Shown piece after piece: positions 1 through 8,587 of a DNA stretch of 37,425 bases (positions within the stretch are counted from its first letter, which is position 1; each line of letters starts with the position of its first letter). The DNA is taken from the IMG/VR virus record IMGVR_UViG_3300049793_000041, positions 1-37,425 of that record, one strand, 5' to 3'. Both the position numbers and the translations under genes were made by a program. Under the pieces are notes generated by a model. That model did no database searches, had not been told where the DNA came from, and was given only the letters and a program-made list of their open reading frames with translations. This DNA comes from a virus.

Positions 1-127
1 GCCATAAGCAGCCGAATGGTGATATTTGGGCTGTAGCTTTGCGAGACATTCAGGAAAACGAAGAAATTACCATCGATTACCGCACATCAGTGCGTGTCAA
101 TTGTGGGATAGAGATTAAAGGAGACTT
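1..127. repeat. Terminal direct repeat, left copy (assembly overlap of a circular genome)
   Basis: These 127 bases are identical to positions 37299-37425. An exact repeat of 127 nt at both contig ends is what a de Bruijn assembler leaves when it closes a circle with k=127. It lies inside one continuous gene, so it is unlikely to be a biological terminal repeat. The real molecule is therefore circular or circularly permuted, about 37,298 bp, which fits headful packaging. Confidence 0.93.
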
Positions 128-146
128 GCCATGTCTGGTTGGGTAG
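3..146 (+). CDS. C-terminal end of cupin-SET protein (continues from 36584 across the contig ends)
   Basis: Positions 3-146 are in frame with the gene that begins at 36584 and is cut at the right end. Joined across the 127-bp overlap they give one 286-aa protein. This fragment holds the end of the SET domain, including the motif EEITIDY at residues 259-265 that carries the catalytic Tyr, followed by about 20 residues ending at TAG 144-146. The stop lies 16 bases inside the next gene (ATG 131), so the two are probably translationally coupled. The full description is under 36584-37425. Confidence 0.85.
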   Translation, partial: HKQPNGDIWAVALRDIQENEEITIDYRTSVRVNCGIEIKGDLPCLVG

Positions 147-943
147 CAGGAGCGATTGTAGTTGGTGCTGTTGTAAGCAGCCAGGCATCAAAGAGCGCAG
201 CAAAAACGCAAGCTAATGCGGCACGTGATGCAAGCCAGTTAGCTAAAGATTCGGCTGATGCCTCAGTTTTGGAAAACAGGCGTCAATATGATTTAAGCCG
301 TTCCGATATGGCTCCTACAATGGAGCGCGGCAACCTTGCAGGTAATCGATTACAAGGGCTGATGGGGCTTGGCGCTAATTCTGGTCTAGACGACTATGGA
401 TCGCTTATGCAGCGGTTTACTGGCGCTCAACTGGCGAATGAGCCTGGCTATCAGTTTGGGCTTCAGCAAGGGCAGCGTGGGCTAGATAATAGCTCTGCTG
501 CTCATGGCGGGCACTATAGCGGCGCACAACTCAAAGCAGCTAGCCGTTACAACAACGACTATGCAAGTACCAAATACGGCGATGCATACAACCGTTATAA
601 CAACGATCAAACAAACACGTTTAATCGTTTGTCTGGTATTGCTGGATCAGGACAGCAAGCAAATGCGCAGATTGGTCAGTTCGGCGCACAGATGGCGCAG
701 AACAATGCTGGTATCATGAATAACTATGCATCAACAGCAGGAAATAATATGATGGGTGCAGCAAATGCGCGTGCATCGTCATACCTTTCTCAAGGTAATT
801 CGTTGCAAAATGCTCTAAACCAAGGTGGTAGTGCTTTGAAGAATTATTATAGCTCACCACCTCCGCGTACTGGGGCTACTAGTGGCGATCCTTCAGGATC
901 ATATTATGATGGTTACGCATACATGCCAAACGGGAGTAACTAA
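131..943 (+). CDS. DNA ejection (internal virion) protein, first of three
   Basis: This 270-aa protein resembles the short DNA-transfer or ejection proteins of P22-like podoviruses. It has a hydrophobic Gly/Ala/Val N-terminus (residues 4-17), then an Ala/Gln-rich helical stretch. A conserved core follows with NEPGYQFGLQQG, RGLDNSSAAHGG and YNNDYASTKYGDAYNRYNND, and then a Gln/Asn-rich tail containing GNNMMGAANA. Known members ride inside the capsid and leave with the DNA to build a conduit across the envelope. The start ATG follows AAAGGAG at 117-123. Its stop overlaps the next ATG by one base (TAATG), and three consecutive genes of this class precede the tailspike, which supports the role. 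Family assignment is by pattern recognition; the exact counterpart in P22 (gp7, gp16 or gp20) is not assigned. Confidence 0.75.
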   Translation: MSGWVAGAIVVGAVVSSQASKSAAKTQANAARDASQLAKDSADASVLENRRQYDLSRSDMAPTMERGNLAGNRLQGLMGLGANSGLDDYGSLMQRFTGAQLANEPGYQFGLQQGQRGLDNSSAAHGGHYSGAQLKAASRYNNDYASTKYGDAYNRYNNDQTNTFNRLSGIAGSGQQANAQIGQFGAQMAQNNAGIMNNYASTAGNNMMGAANARASSYLSQGNSLQNALNQGGSALKNYYSSPPPRTGATSGDPSGSYYDGYAYMPNGSN

Positions 944-2217
944 TGCCTGGGATTGACAGCAGCATTTACGCACACTTTGCGCAACCAGTGAAGTCAGTGC
1001 AGGACTACGATAACGAGCGCATGCAAGGTGAGCAAAATAAACTAGCTCTTGCTATGCAGCAGCAAAAGGCTGATGAATATACTCGTGGTGTTGAAAGCGA
1101 AAACCGTTTGCGCTCTGCTGTAAGCAGGTTTGGTGAAGATAGAACTGCAAACCAAAAGGCATTGTATGGTGCTGGCGCATTGAAAGAAGGCGAAGCATAT
1201 GGAAAAGCTACTGCTGACGCTCAGAAAATGAAGCTTGAGCAGGAAAAAACCGCCTTAGAAAATGGCCTTCAGAAAATGAGCGTCATTGCACAAATCATGT
1301 CCGGCGTAAAAGATCAGGCTTCCGCAGATGCCGCAAGATTGAAAATTGCAGATTTGACTGGTAAGCCGATTGATCCAAGTGTTCCATACGTCTACGATCC
1401 AGCAGAAATAGAGCGTGCCAGAATACAGGCAACACCGTTGTTAGAGCAAGCAAAGCAACGACATGGAAAAGTCTCAGAAGAACTTGCACAACACGAGTTT
1501 GAATACAAGCAGACCAACGATAAATCTAATCGTGATGTGCAGATTCGCGGTCAGAATGTTACGGCTGAGACGGCTGCTGCACGGTTGAATTATGATAAAT
1601 CTCAACCAAAGGGGCAAATTGTCCAAAGCGATACCGGCCCGATTCTTGTTGATCCTCGTAGCGGCGTTGGTAAATCGGTTTTGGGGCAAGATGGTCAACC
1701 ATTGGCTGGCATTACGAAGCCATTAAACGACAGCCAAAGCAAAGCACTGCTGTTTGGTACTCGCATGCAAGAGGCGAATAAGGTATTGAATGATTTGGCA
1801 TCAACTGGGACATCAAGTTCTGTTCCCGGATCGCGTTCGCCTGTTATTGGCGGTCTGATTAACGCGTTTTCAGGCGAGGACCAGCAGAGTCTTGATCAAG
1901 CAAAGCGCGACTTTATGACAGCTGTTCTTCGGCGTGAATCTGGCGCCTCTATTTCCCCTGGCGAATTTGATACAGCTGACAAGCAGTATTTCCCGCAAGT
2001 TGGTGATAGCGAGAAAGTCAAATCACAAAAGGCAAGGAATCGTGAACTTGCTATTAGTGGCGTGCTTGTTGAGGTTCCAGAAAAAAGCCGATCATCACTT
2101 ACGCCTAAAGCCGCAGCAGGCGGGACAGCCAAAGTTTCTAATTCGGCTGACTATGCGAAAGTCCCATCAGGTGCTGAGTACATCACTCCTGATGGGCATA
2201 CGCGGAGAAAGCCATAA
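943..2217 (+). CDS. Probable DNA ejection protein, second of three
   Basis: This 424-aa, charged, mostly helical protein has a long predicted coiled coil at about residues 25-190, rich in Lys, Glu, Gln and Ala. A less ordered Gly/Ser region follows, and a C-terminal segment contains RRESGASISPGEF at about residues 330-342, a motif I associate with phage ejection or internal virion proteins. It starts in a TAATG junction with the previous gene and ends in another TAATG with the next, so the three genes form one translational unit. I infer that it is a capsid-internal protein injected with the genome. No enzymatic motif is seen. Position and composition carry most of the weight. Confidence 0.6.
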   Translation: MPGIDSSIYAHFAQPVKSVQDYDNERMQGEQNKLALAMQQQKADEYTRGVESENRLRSAVSRFGEDRTANQKALYGAGALKEGEAYGKATADAQKMKLEQEKTALENGLQKMSVIAQIMSGVKDQASADAARLKIADLTGKPIDPSVPYVYDPAEIERARIQATPLLEQAKQRHGKVSEELAQHEFEYKQTNDKSNRDVQIRGQNVTAETAAARLNYDKSQPKGQIVQSDTGPILVDPRSGVGKSVLGQDGQPLAGITKPLNDSQSKALLFGTRMQEANKVLNDLASTGTSSSVPGSRSPVIGGLINAFSGEDQQSLDQAKRDFMTAVLRRESGASISPGEFDTADKQYFPQVGDSEKVKSQKARNRELAISGVLVEVPEKSRSSLTPKAAAGGTAKVSNSADYAKVPSGAEYITPDGHTRRKP

Positions 2218-3884
2218 TGCCGAATCCATGGGACAATGACCCTATTGTTAGTGCTTCTGCTCCTACTGCTAGTAATCCGTGGGATGCTGATCCTATTGTT
2301 AAAAAGGCAGAAGGCGCTAAACCGCGTGAATGGTCTGATGTTCCGCTTGAGGCGATAAAAAATATTCCCTCGTCGGCTGGGAATTTTGTTGGCGGTATTT
2401 ACCAAGCGGTTCGACACCCAATTAATACAGTAAGCAATATCGCACAATCGGCTGTTGGTGGGCTGGACAATGCGGCGCGTGCTGTACTTCCTGATAGTGC
2501 TAAAACTTGGCTTGATGAGCAGGATAGGGCAAAATTTGGCCCGCAAATTGATCAGCTAAAAGAGGGCTATCGAGGGAAAGCTGACGCCATTGGCGGGTTT
2601 TTCAAAGATCGCTACGGTTCGGGAAATGGGTTCAAGAAGGCGCTTGCTACTGATCCTGTCGGCGTTCTGTCTGATGCTTCAGCAGTATTGAGCGGTGGAT
2701 CTACATTGGCTGGTAAGGTTGGAGTTGCTAGCGCAGCAGGGCCATTGGCTACCGCGGCGAAGATGACCAATCCATTTACTCCTGTAATTGCTGTTGGCTC
2801 TAAAGCAGCGCCGATTATTGGTAATGCGCTTGCTACAGCAGTCGGAAACATGGGGACGCGTACTGGTGCTGAAAGCATCAAGCAGGCGTTTAAATCAGGC
2901 AAAGAGGGCGGCTCGTCAATGCAATCATTGGCTGATAATATGCGTGGCAATGTCCCAATGGTTGATGTACTTGAGGCGGCAAAAGCTAATTTGCAAGAAA
3001 TGGCGCGTGCAAAATCAGAAGCTTATCGTAATGGTATGGCTCAGGTTTCGACAGACAATACTATTTTGAATTTCAATGGGATTGATGACGCGCTCAAGAA
3101 TGCAAAGCAAGATGTACATTTTGGCGACCAAGTAAAGAACGAAAAAGGGGCAGCAGTACAAAGAGCCATCGCTGATGAAATTGAAAATTGGAAATCGCTT
3201 GATCCTGCAAAATATCATACGCCTGAAGGGCTTGATGCACTGAAGCAGAAAATTGGCGGTATCGTTGACAGCATACCTTATGAAGAAAAAGTTGCAACTC
3301 GTGTAGGTACACAGTTGTACAACGCTGTTAAATCTGAAATCGTGAAGCAAGCACCAGCATACGCCGACACGATGAAGGGTTACACAGAGGCGTCAGAACA
3401 AATACGCGAAATTGAGCGAGCCTTATCGCTTGGTAACAAAGCATCTGTTGATACGGCTATGCGGAAATTGCAGTCTATAACAAGGAACAATGTCAACACG
3501 AACTATGGAAATCGGCTTGATCTTGCGCGCCAGCTTGAGCAACAAGGAGGACGCGAATTGATGCCAGCATTGGCAGGGCAAGCACTTTCGTCGTGGACTC
3601 CTAGAGGTATGGGCGGCGCTGTTGCTGGTGGTCTTGGGATGGGTGGATATGCAATGGGAGGGCCAGCACTTGCTGTTCCTATCCTTTCGGCACAGTCCCC
3701 TAGATTGATGGGTGAGGCCGCTATGGCAGCAGGACGCGGAACAAGATTTGCATCTGATGCTTCAGCATTCAGCCAGAACGCACTTGCAAGAGCAGGAATA
3801 CCAGTCTCTAGGGAATTTGCAAACTACTTGGAACAAGCGGCACAAGCAAAGAGGGCAGCAGACAACAACAAGGGAAACCAATGA
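2217..3884 (+). CDS. Probable DNA ejection protein, third and largest
   Basis: This 555-aa protein begins with two copies of a short WD-P-IV element (PWDNDPIV and PWDADPIV, residues 4-28), a pattern common at the N-terminus of phage internal virion proteins. Amphipathic Ala/Gly-rich segments follow (about residues 50-110 and 145-210) that could insert into membrane. A charged helical middle runs to about residue 440, and a Gly/Met/Ala-rich hydrophobic stretch (about 455-510) precedes an Ala/Lys-rich C-terminus. The start codon overlaps the previous stop (TAATG), and its own stop overlaps the tailspike start (ATGA). By analogy with P22 gp16/gp20 I infer a role in moving DNA across the envelope. 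Confidence 0.62.
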   Translation: MPNPWDNDPIVSASAPTASNPWDADPIVKKAEGAKPREWSDVPLEAIKNIPSSAGNFVGGIYQAVRHPINTVSNIAQSAVGGLDNAARAVLPDSAKTWLDEQDRAKFGPQIDQLKEGYRGKADAIGGFFKDRYGSGNGFKKALATDPVGVLSDASAVLSGGSTLAGKVGVASAAGPLATAAKMTNPFTPVIAVGSKAAPIIGNALATAVGNMGTRTGAESIKQAFKSGKEGGSSMQSLADNMRGNVPMVDVLEAAKANLQEMARAKSEAYRNGMAQVSTDNTILNFNGIDDALKNAKQDVHFGDQVKNEKGAAVQRAIADEIENWKSLDPAKYHTPEGLDALKQKIGGIVDSIPYEEKVATRVGTQLYNAVKSEIVKQAPAYADTMKGYTEASEQIREIERALSLGNKASVDTAMRKLQSITRNNVNTNYGNRLDLARQLEQQGGRELMPALAGQALSSWTPRGMGGAVAGGLGMGGYAMGGPALAVPILSAQSPRLMGEAAMAAGRGTRFASDASAFSQNALARAGIPVSREFANYLEQAAQAKRAADNNKGNQ

Positions 3885-5977
3885 CACAGCAAATCATCGG
3901 CGGTAAATTCATCGCTGACTTTCCAGACGTAACTACAGGCGCGCATAAGCCCGCAGTAGGGTACAAGCTCTACACGTACATTTCTGGCTCTACGACGAAT
4001 CAGGCAACATACAGCGATGCGGGCCTTACTACGCCGAATACTAACCCGGTTGTTCTGGATGCGCGTGGTGAGGCTTCGGTATTCATGACGCCAGGGCTTA
4101 CCTATACGTTCGTGCTTAAGACGGCAGCAGGTACAACGATTTGGACGCGTGACGGGATTATTTCTCCTGTTTCTCCTGCTGATATTTCTGGTAGTACCGG
4201 TGCGGGGATGCTTGGTTTTTTGTATGCTGCTGGATATGGTGCTGGAACCATTGGCAAATGGCTGCAAGATTTAGCCCTATCTACCGGATCGTCATTTATC
4301 GGCTTTATTCAGTCCGGTGTTGGTGCTGTTCTTAGAACGATGCAAGATCGCCTTCGAGACAGAATCAGCGTTAAGGATTTCGGCGTGGTTGGTGATGGTT
4401 CTGACGAAACAATAAAAATTCAGGCAGCGGCGACAGCAGCAGTTGGCAAGGCTTTGTTCTTTCCAAAGCCGTTGACCGAGTATTTCATCACAGCGGCCAT
4501 CACGCTGCTGGATAATACCGAGGTGTATGGCGAGGGAGGGAATAGTATCATTCGCCTAGGCGTTGGCGACATCAGCGGATTCTACGCAAATGCGAAATCT
4601 GGCGTAGTGGTGCGCGACTTGCGTATAAAAAATACCGTGGTCGGCTCGGCTGCGTATATCGCAGGCGTAAAATATCTTGGGTGTACCGATTGCCGTGCCC
4701 TGCGCCTGATTATTGACGGTATGACATGGACCGGCGTGCTGTTAGAAAACTCATCTGATTGTGAGGTCTCAGGATGCAAAATTACTGGCGCACTCGGCAC
4801 GGTTGGCGACAGCGCCGATATAACTGTTTTCAGGAACAGCAACGATAATTTGATTCAAGGAAACTGGTGCTATGGTGGCGCTATTCACGGTATTTTTTTA
4901 CAGTCTCCATATGACCTGTCAACACCTACCGGAAATACTATTTCTAAAAATCGTATCAAAAACCAGCAGGGAGACGGCATTTCTGTCTATGCAACTTTTG
5001 CATATGATACGCAAACTCTTATCGATGGAAACAGGATTGATAACATCCTTGGGACAGCCCTAGCGGGCCTCAGTGGGCACGGAATTTATGTGCAATCCAT
5101 GGGCGGCACTATCGTGTCGAACAACCGTATTTCAAACTGCTGCCTGAATACAACCAACTTCGATACACAAGTCGTTGGCGCTATCGGGGTGGCTGTTGGT
5201 GAATATGGTACTGGTGAGCTGACTCCGGTAACCATCATCGGCAACAGAATCAAGTCCACGCGCGGTCCGGCCATCAATGCTGCCACGTCGAATGTGGCCG
5301 TCCTAATTATCGGCAACAACATTAATTCAACTGGCGTTGCCGCCGTGCGGGGAGAGTCAATACGCGTGATAAACGTGGTCAATGCCAAGGTATCTAACAA
5401 CAGCATTATTCATGCCAACACAAATTATGCAGCACTGACTGTCATTGCCTCAGACAAGGCGGTTGATGGCGTCGATGTATCTAACAACAATATCAAGACG
5501 GTTGCATATGGGACGCAAGTTACCTCCACCGGCACCGGATCATTCACCAATGTAAATTATTCCGGGAACAAAATTTCAGGCGGCAACGACCAGGGTATCA
5601 GCTTCACCGGCGTGACTGGCCTGTCACTTTCGGCCAACAATGTGGCAACCTCTGGAATTGCCGCCGTATTCAACAATTGCCCTGTGACGCGCATGTCAAC
5701 GTCGATTTTCACCAGCGCCTACACACCATATTCAATGATCTTCACCGGCACGATGACGGGTTCTATCGTCGATGAGACCAACAAGGTTACAGCGCGTATC
5801 GAGAACGACGGCGGAACGATTATCAGCCAATACGGCAATGCGTCAGGCGCTGCTGGCAATATTTGGGCGGTTGGAGATCGGGTTATTCAGTCCATTCCGG
5901 TAGTTGGATCGCCGAAGGGCTGGCGCTGCACCGTGGCTGGCGCTCCTGGAACATGGGTTAGTGAAGGCAATTTGTAG
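3881..5977 (+). CDS. Tailspike / receptor-binding protein with beta-helix
   Basis: This 698-aa protein has the layout of a trimeric podovirus tailspike. An N-terminal particle-binding domain (about residues 1-95) contains PAVGYKLYTYISGS and LTYTFVLKTAAGTTIWTRDG. A short linker leads to the hallmark pectate-lyase-type entry RISVKDFGVVGDGSDET (about 160-177). From about 200 to 600 repeated motifs such as GNRIDN, NNRISN, GNRIKS, GNNINS and SNNNIK mark the rungs of a right-handed parallel beta-helix. The last about 35 residues, with GWRCTVAGAPGTW, form a terminal module often seen on depolymerase spikes. It probably binds and may cleave a host surface polysaccharide. Catalytic residues cannot be assigned from sequence alone. 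ATG overlaps the previous stop (ATGA). Confidence 0.85.
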   Translation: MTQQIIGGKFIADFPDVTTGAHKPAVGYKLYTYISGSTTNQATYSDAGLTTPNTNPVVLDARGEASVFMTPGLTYTFVLKTAAGTTIWTRDGIISPVSPADISGSTGAGMLGFLYAAGYGAGTIGKWLQDLALSTGSSFIGFIQSGVGAVLRTMQDRLRDRISVKDFGVVGDGSDETIKIQAAATAAVGKALFFPKPLTEYFITAAITLLDNTEVYGEGGNSIIRLGVGDISGFYANAKSGVVVRDLRIKNTVVGSAAYIAGVKYLGCTDCRALRLIIDGMTWTGVLLENSSDCEVSGCKITGALGTVGDSADITVFRNSNDNLIQGNWCYGGAIHGIFLQSPYDLSTPTGNTISKNRIKNQQGDGISVYATFAYDTQTLIDGNRIDNILGTALAGLSGHGIYVQSMGGTIVSNNRISNCCLNTTNFDTQVVGAIGVAVGEYGTGELTPVTIIGNRIKSTRGPAINAATSNVAVLIIGNNINSTGVAAVRGESIRVINVVNAKVSNNSIIHANTNYAALTVIASDKAVDGVDVSNNNIKTVAYGTQVTSTGTGSFTNVNYSGNKISGGNDQGISFTGVTGLSLSANNVATSGIAAVFNNCPVTRMSTSIFTSAYTPYSMIFTGTMTGSIVDETNKVTARIENDGGTIISQYGNASGAAGNIWAVGDRVIQSIPVVGSPKGWRCTVAGAPGTWVSEGNL

Positions 5978-6008
5978 TAATTACGATTTACCAAAAAGGA
6001 GAAATATT

Positions 6009-6092
6009 ATGCATAAAATTCAAGCAGCAGGAAATGGAGAACCACCAAAGCCGCCAGTCAAGACGACTACCAAGAAGCCGCCGAAGAAATGA
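6009..6092 (+). CDS. 27-aa Pro/Lys-rich peptide
   Basis: A short reading frame encodes MHKIQAAGNGEPPKPP followed by a Thr/Lys/Pro-rich tail. It has a good ribosome-binding site (AAGGAG, 5995-6000) nine bases before ATG. Its stop overlaps the next gene's start (ATGA), which suggests it is translated and coupled to the membrane protein downstream. No function is recognisable. It may be a small basic protein, or chiefly a translational leader for the next gene. Confidence 0.55.
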   Translation: MHKIQAAGNGEPPKPPVKTTTKKPPKK

Positions 6093-6457
6093 CTTCATAT
6101 GCTGTCTTGCTATGCACGGCGCTTGCGTTGAATGTAGCAGATAATAGAATGCTCGTGATGACGCTAGTCGTTGGCGCGGGTATTTTCTTCCCAGTGCCTG
6201 ACGCTGGGTTTTACCTTGTGTGTGTGCTGATAGAAATTCTGGTGCTGCTGCTGGCAATCAGAATAGATGCTCAATCGTCGTCTCTGGTGGTCCGCATGTC
6301 CTGCTTGCTTATAGCGTTTCATGGCCTTGGGTGGCTTCTTGATGGCTATCCTGTTGGCTCACCGTATCACATGGGCGTAAAATTACTTGAGCACGCCGAA
6401 TTGGTAGCATGCATATTGCTGTCGAACCCAATTACCAAGAGGTTTTACAATGCCTGA
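6089..6457 (+). CDS. Small integral membrane protein (3-4 TM segments)
   Basis: This 122-aa, strongly hydrophobic protein has likely membrane spans near residues 2-16, 22-42, 44-60 and 69-84, with a further hydrophobic C-terminal stretch near 100-112. It is coupled to the preceding 27-aa peptide by an ATGA overlap and overlaps the next gene by 8 bases. It sits between the tailspike and the endolysin. It could belong to the lysis cassette (holin or antiholin) or be a superinfection-exclusion membrane protein. The sequence does not decide between these, and I do not recognise the family. Confidence 0.7.
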   Translation: MTSYAVLLCTALALNVADNRMLVMTLVVGAGIFFPVPDAGFYLVCVLIEILVLLLAIRIDAQSSSLVVRMSCLLIAFHGLGWLLDGYPVGSPYHMGVKLLEHAELVACILLSNPITKRFYNA

Positions 6458-6818
6458 CCCACAAAATCCGGTCCCATGGATAATCGCCATGCTTGTTGGT
6501 GGAGTTCTATGGTTCATCCGGGACAAACACAATCGAATCATGGCGAGTCTTGAGCAAAAGGCCACGCAAGACGCTTTGATCGAATCGAAGCTCAACGCTC
6601 AAAAGGCACTGGACGATGCAAAGGAAAGTTGGCGTGCTGATCTTCGCCAGCAGAATGAGCGACACGAACACGAAACAGCACGGCTTGAGCGCCAGTACGA
6701 ACAGAAATTTGCCGCTGTCGTTAGCCAGTTCCAGGACCGAATGGATAGTATCGAAAAAAACTTGGCCGACAAAATGAACATGATTTTGCACATTGTCGAG
6801 CGCAGGAATCAGCCATGA
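6450..6818 (+). CDS. Membrane-anchored coiled-coil protein
   Basis: This 122-aa protein has one N-terminal membrane span (about residues 8-23, PVPWIIAMLVGGVLWF) followed by positive residues (RDKHNR). A long charged coiled coil runs to the end, rich in Glu, Gln, Lys and Arg (about residues 30-118). The shape resembles an inner-membrane spanin or a holin-associated protein. However, the positive charges just after the span argue that the coiled coil stays cytoplasmic, which would not fit a spanin. ATG lies inside the end of the previous gene. The role is unassigned. Confidence 0.65.
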   Translation: MPDPQNPVPWIIAMLVGGVLWFIRDKHNRIMASLEQKATQDALIESKLNAQKALDDAKESWRADLRQQNERHEHETARLERQYEQKFAAVVSQFQDRMDSIEKNLADKMNMILHIVERRNQP

Positions 6819-6819
6819 T

Positions 6820-7512
6820 CTAGCGGCGTGGTTTTAGTCTGTTTTTTGTAACCGCATCATCTGGCATGATTCCTGTCTTAAGTCGGTTGTGGAAGGTTGT
6901 TATACCAATCCCAAAATGACGGCAGGCAGCTGACAAAGAAATGAATGTTTCGCCATTTATGGTTATTGGTATCAAATTTCGTCTGTTCTCACTTGCTTGT
7001 TGAGTTTGTGATGCCCATCTGCAATTATCTGGGCTGTAATGTAAATTTGGGTCTAGCCTATCAATTGAATGTGAAGGGGATGGCTTCTTGCCCATATCAG
7101 AAAAAAACGCAGAAAAATCATTAATCCATCGATCACATACACGGATTCCTCTACCTCCCCAATTCGCATAATCTTTATCACTTTCCAAATAGCATCGTTT
7201 TTTAATGCGAAGCCATGTTTTATACTCTGGAGTGGCATTGCCCCGACGTTTTTGTCCATGCGTAACAATCTTTTCAGAACGCTTCTTTATATATTCCTTG
7301 TTAGAGCCTACACTAGCGAAATGCTCAACCATGAAGCAGCCGCATGAAGAATTTTTATGTTTTCTCAGGGAAGAACCTACTCTGTCACATATGTTCCCAC
7401 AGTCGCATAGACAGCGCCATAGTGAGCCACCCAAGCCGCGCTTACGGGGGGGTAATTTTTCAAGAACTGTTAGACGGCCATATTTATGATAGGTGATATC
7501 AATAAGTTTCAT
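6820..7512 (-). CDS. HNH-type homing endonuclease, free-standing and antisense
   Basis: This 230-aa protein (from the ATG at 7512; a TTG at 7530 is the alternative) resembles phage free-standing endonucleases. The N-terminal part has a Cys-rich element with CLCDCGN and SCGCF, like zinc-binding modules of phage HNH proteins. The core contains YANWGGRGIRVCDRW, then SIDRLDPNLHYSPDNCRWAS, the typical nuclease core of the YGGRGI group. A C-terminal helix-turn-helix-like DNA-binding piece (ISLSAACRHFGIGITTFHNRL) resembles NUMOD-type modules. It is transcribed against its neighbours and sits between two lysis-region genes, as expected for a mobile gene. No self-splicing intron is evident around it. 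No strong ribosome-binding site is seen. Confidence 0.82.
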   Translation of the reverse strand: MKLIDITYHKYGRLTVLEKLPPRKRGLGGSLWRCLCDCGNICDRVGSSLRKHKNSSCGCFMVEHFASVGSNKEYIKKRSEKIVTHGQKRRGNATPEYKTWLRIKKRCYLESDKDYANWGGRGIRVCDRWINDFSAFFSDMGKKPSPSHSIDRLDPNLHYSPDNCRWASQTQQASENRRNLIPITINGETFISLSAACRHFGIGITTFHNRLKTGIMPDDAVTKNRLKPRR

Positions 7513-7548
7513 GCGCCAACTGTAACACAAACCGCAGAAAGTCTAACC

Positions 7549-8037
7549 ATGAATTCGTTTGAATTATTAACATCAGCAATTGTCCCGGCATTGTCCGATC
7601 TTAAGCTCGACAGCCCGCAGGCACGGCATATGCTGCTGGCAATCGCCTTGCAGGAATCGGGAATTAAGCATAGGCGACAGGTTAGCCAGGATGGCACCGA
7701 GTCTGGGCCGGCTGTCTCGTTCTGGCAATTCGAGCAGGGTGGCGGGTGCAAGGGCGTGCTATTGCATCCAGCCAGCACCAAGCGTATGCAGGCAGCTTGT
7801 GCAGCGCATGGCGTACAGGCCACGCCAGCGGCTCTGTGGGAGGCCATGAAGACAGACGATATACTCGGCGCCACCGCAGCCCGGTTGTTGCTCTACACGC
7901 TGCATGGACCGCTTCCGATGGCATCGGTGGACGGCTGGAAACAATACGTTGCAGCCTGGCGCCCAGGCAAGCCACGGCCTGAAACGTGGACTGACAACTG
8001 GCATATTGCTGGCCGTATCGTGCGCGGGTTCGTGTGA
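7549..8037 (+). CDS. Lysozyme-like endolysin
   Basis: This 163-aa protein begins MNSFELL. It contains the helix LLAIALQESG (about residues 29-38) with a probable catalytic Glu at residue 36, followed by GPAVSFWQFEQGGGCKGVL (about 52-70) and a helical C-terminus with DGWKQYVAAWRPGKP. This pattern matches a lysozyme/transglycosylase-fold phage family that degrades peptidoglycan. No signal peptide or SAR anchor is visible, so export would depend on a holin. The ATG at 7549 is chosen because the frame extends upstream only into the neighbouring insert. The ribosome-binding site (GAAAG) is weak. The next gene, a membrane protein, starts in the stop codon. Confidence 0.72.
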   Translation: MNSFELLTSAIVPALSDLKLDSPQARHMLLAIALQESGIKHRRQVSQDGTESGPAVSFWQFEQGGGCKGVLLHPASTKRMQAACAAHGVQATPAALWEAMKTDDILGATAARLLLYTLHGPLPMASVDGWKQYVAAWRPGKPRPETWTDNWHIAGRIVRGFV

Positions 8038-8237
8038 TGGCCAGCACGCGCGCCAAAACGAAAGCGGCGGTTGGCCTTGTCGGATATCTCGTATGGGCAC
8101 TGTTCGCCTACATCGACCCGGCAGCACGCGCCGATTTCCTGAAGTTTAATATCGGTTGCGTGGTCGGCGTCGTCGGCCTGATCCTGCGCGACATGCCACA
8201 TACACCACCTCCCCAACTACCGAAAGACCCATCATGA
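8037..8237 (+). CDS. Holin candidate
   Basis: This 66-aa protein has two likely membrane spans, near residues 10-26 (AVGLVGYLVWALFAYI) and 37-51 (FNIGCVVGVVGLIL), and a Pro-rich hydrophilic tail. ATG overlaps the endolysin stop (TGATG), and the lipoprotein gene starts in its own stop codon (ATGA). Size, topology and placement directly after an endolysin fit a small class II holin that makes the membrane lesion for endolysin release. The assignment rests on position and topology, not on a recognised family. Confidence 0.6.
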   Translation: MASTRAKTKAAVGLVGYLVWALFAYIDPAARADFLKFNIGCVVGVVGLILRDMPHTPPPQLPKDPS

Positions 8238-8587
8238 AAACTATTCGCAGTTCCTTTTACGCAATGCTGGCCATGCTGATGATGCTCACTGCGTGCGCTC
8301 AGGTCGGGCTGTCGCCGGCTGAGACGTTTGACCAGAAGCTGGCCTATGGGTACAGCACTGTGACCGCAGTTCGCACCAGCGCGGCTCAGGCGCTCAACGC
8401 TGGCACCATCGATATAACCGAAGCCAAGCAAGCCCTGTCCGTCACCGATAGCGCCAGGAGCGCATTAGACGCCGCTGGCGCCTCTTTCAGTGCTGGAGAC
8501 ACCACAACGGCCATGGGCAAGCTGGAAGCCGCTACAACGCTTCTCACGCAGCTACAGGCATATCTCAACTTAAGGGGCAAAAAATGA
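8234..8587 (+). CDS. Lipoprotein in the lysis cassette
   Basis: This 117-aa protein begins with a signal peptide (MKTIRSSFYAMLAMLMMLTA) ending in a lipobox LTA-C, so the mature protein would start at Cys21 with a lipid anchor. The mature part is almost entirely helical and rich in Ala/Thr, with two weakly repeated helices. Ala22 follows the lipid Cys, which favours the outer membrane under the +2 rule. In this position it could act as an outer-membrane spanin subunit, although it lacks the Pro-rich character of typical o-spanins. Its ATG overlaps the previous stop and its stop overlaps the next ATG. Confidence 0.68.
   Translation: MKTIRSSFYAMLAMLMMLTACAQVGLSPAETFDQKLAYGYSTVTAVRTSAAQALNAGTIDITEAKQALSVTDSARSALDAAGASFSAGDTTTAMGKLEAATTLLTQLQAYLNLRGKK

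Noticed and set aside
1-127. Terminal repeats as biological direct terminal repeats (T7-like ends)
   Set aside because: The repeat lies within a continuous gene and equals an assembler k-mer length; P22-type packaging genes favour headful packaging.
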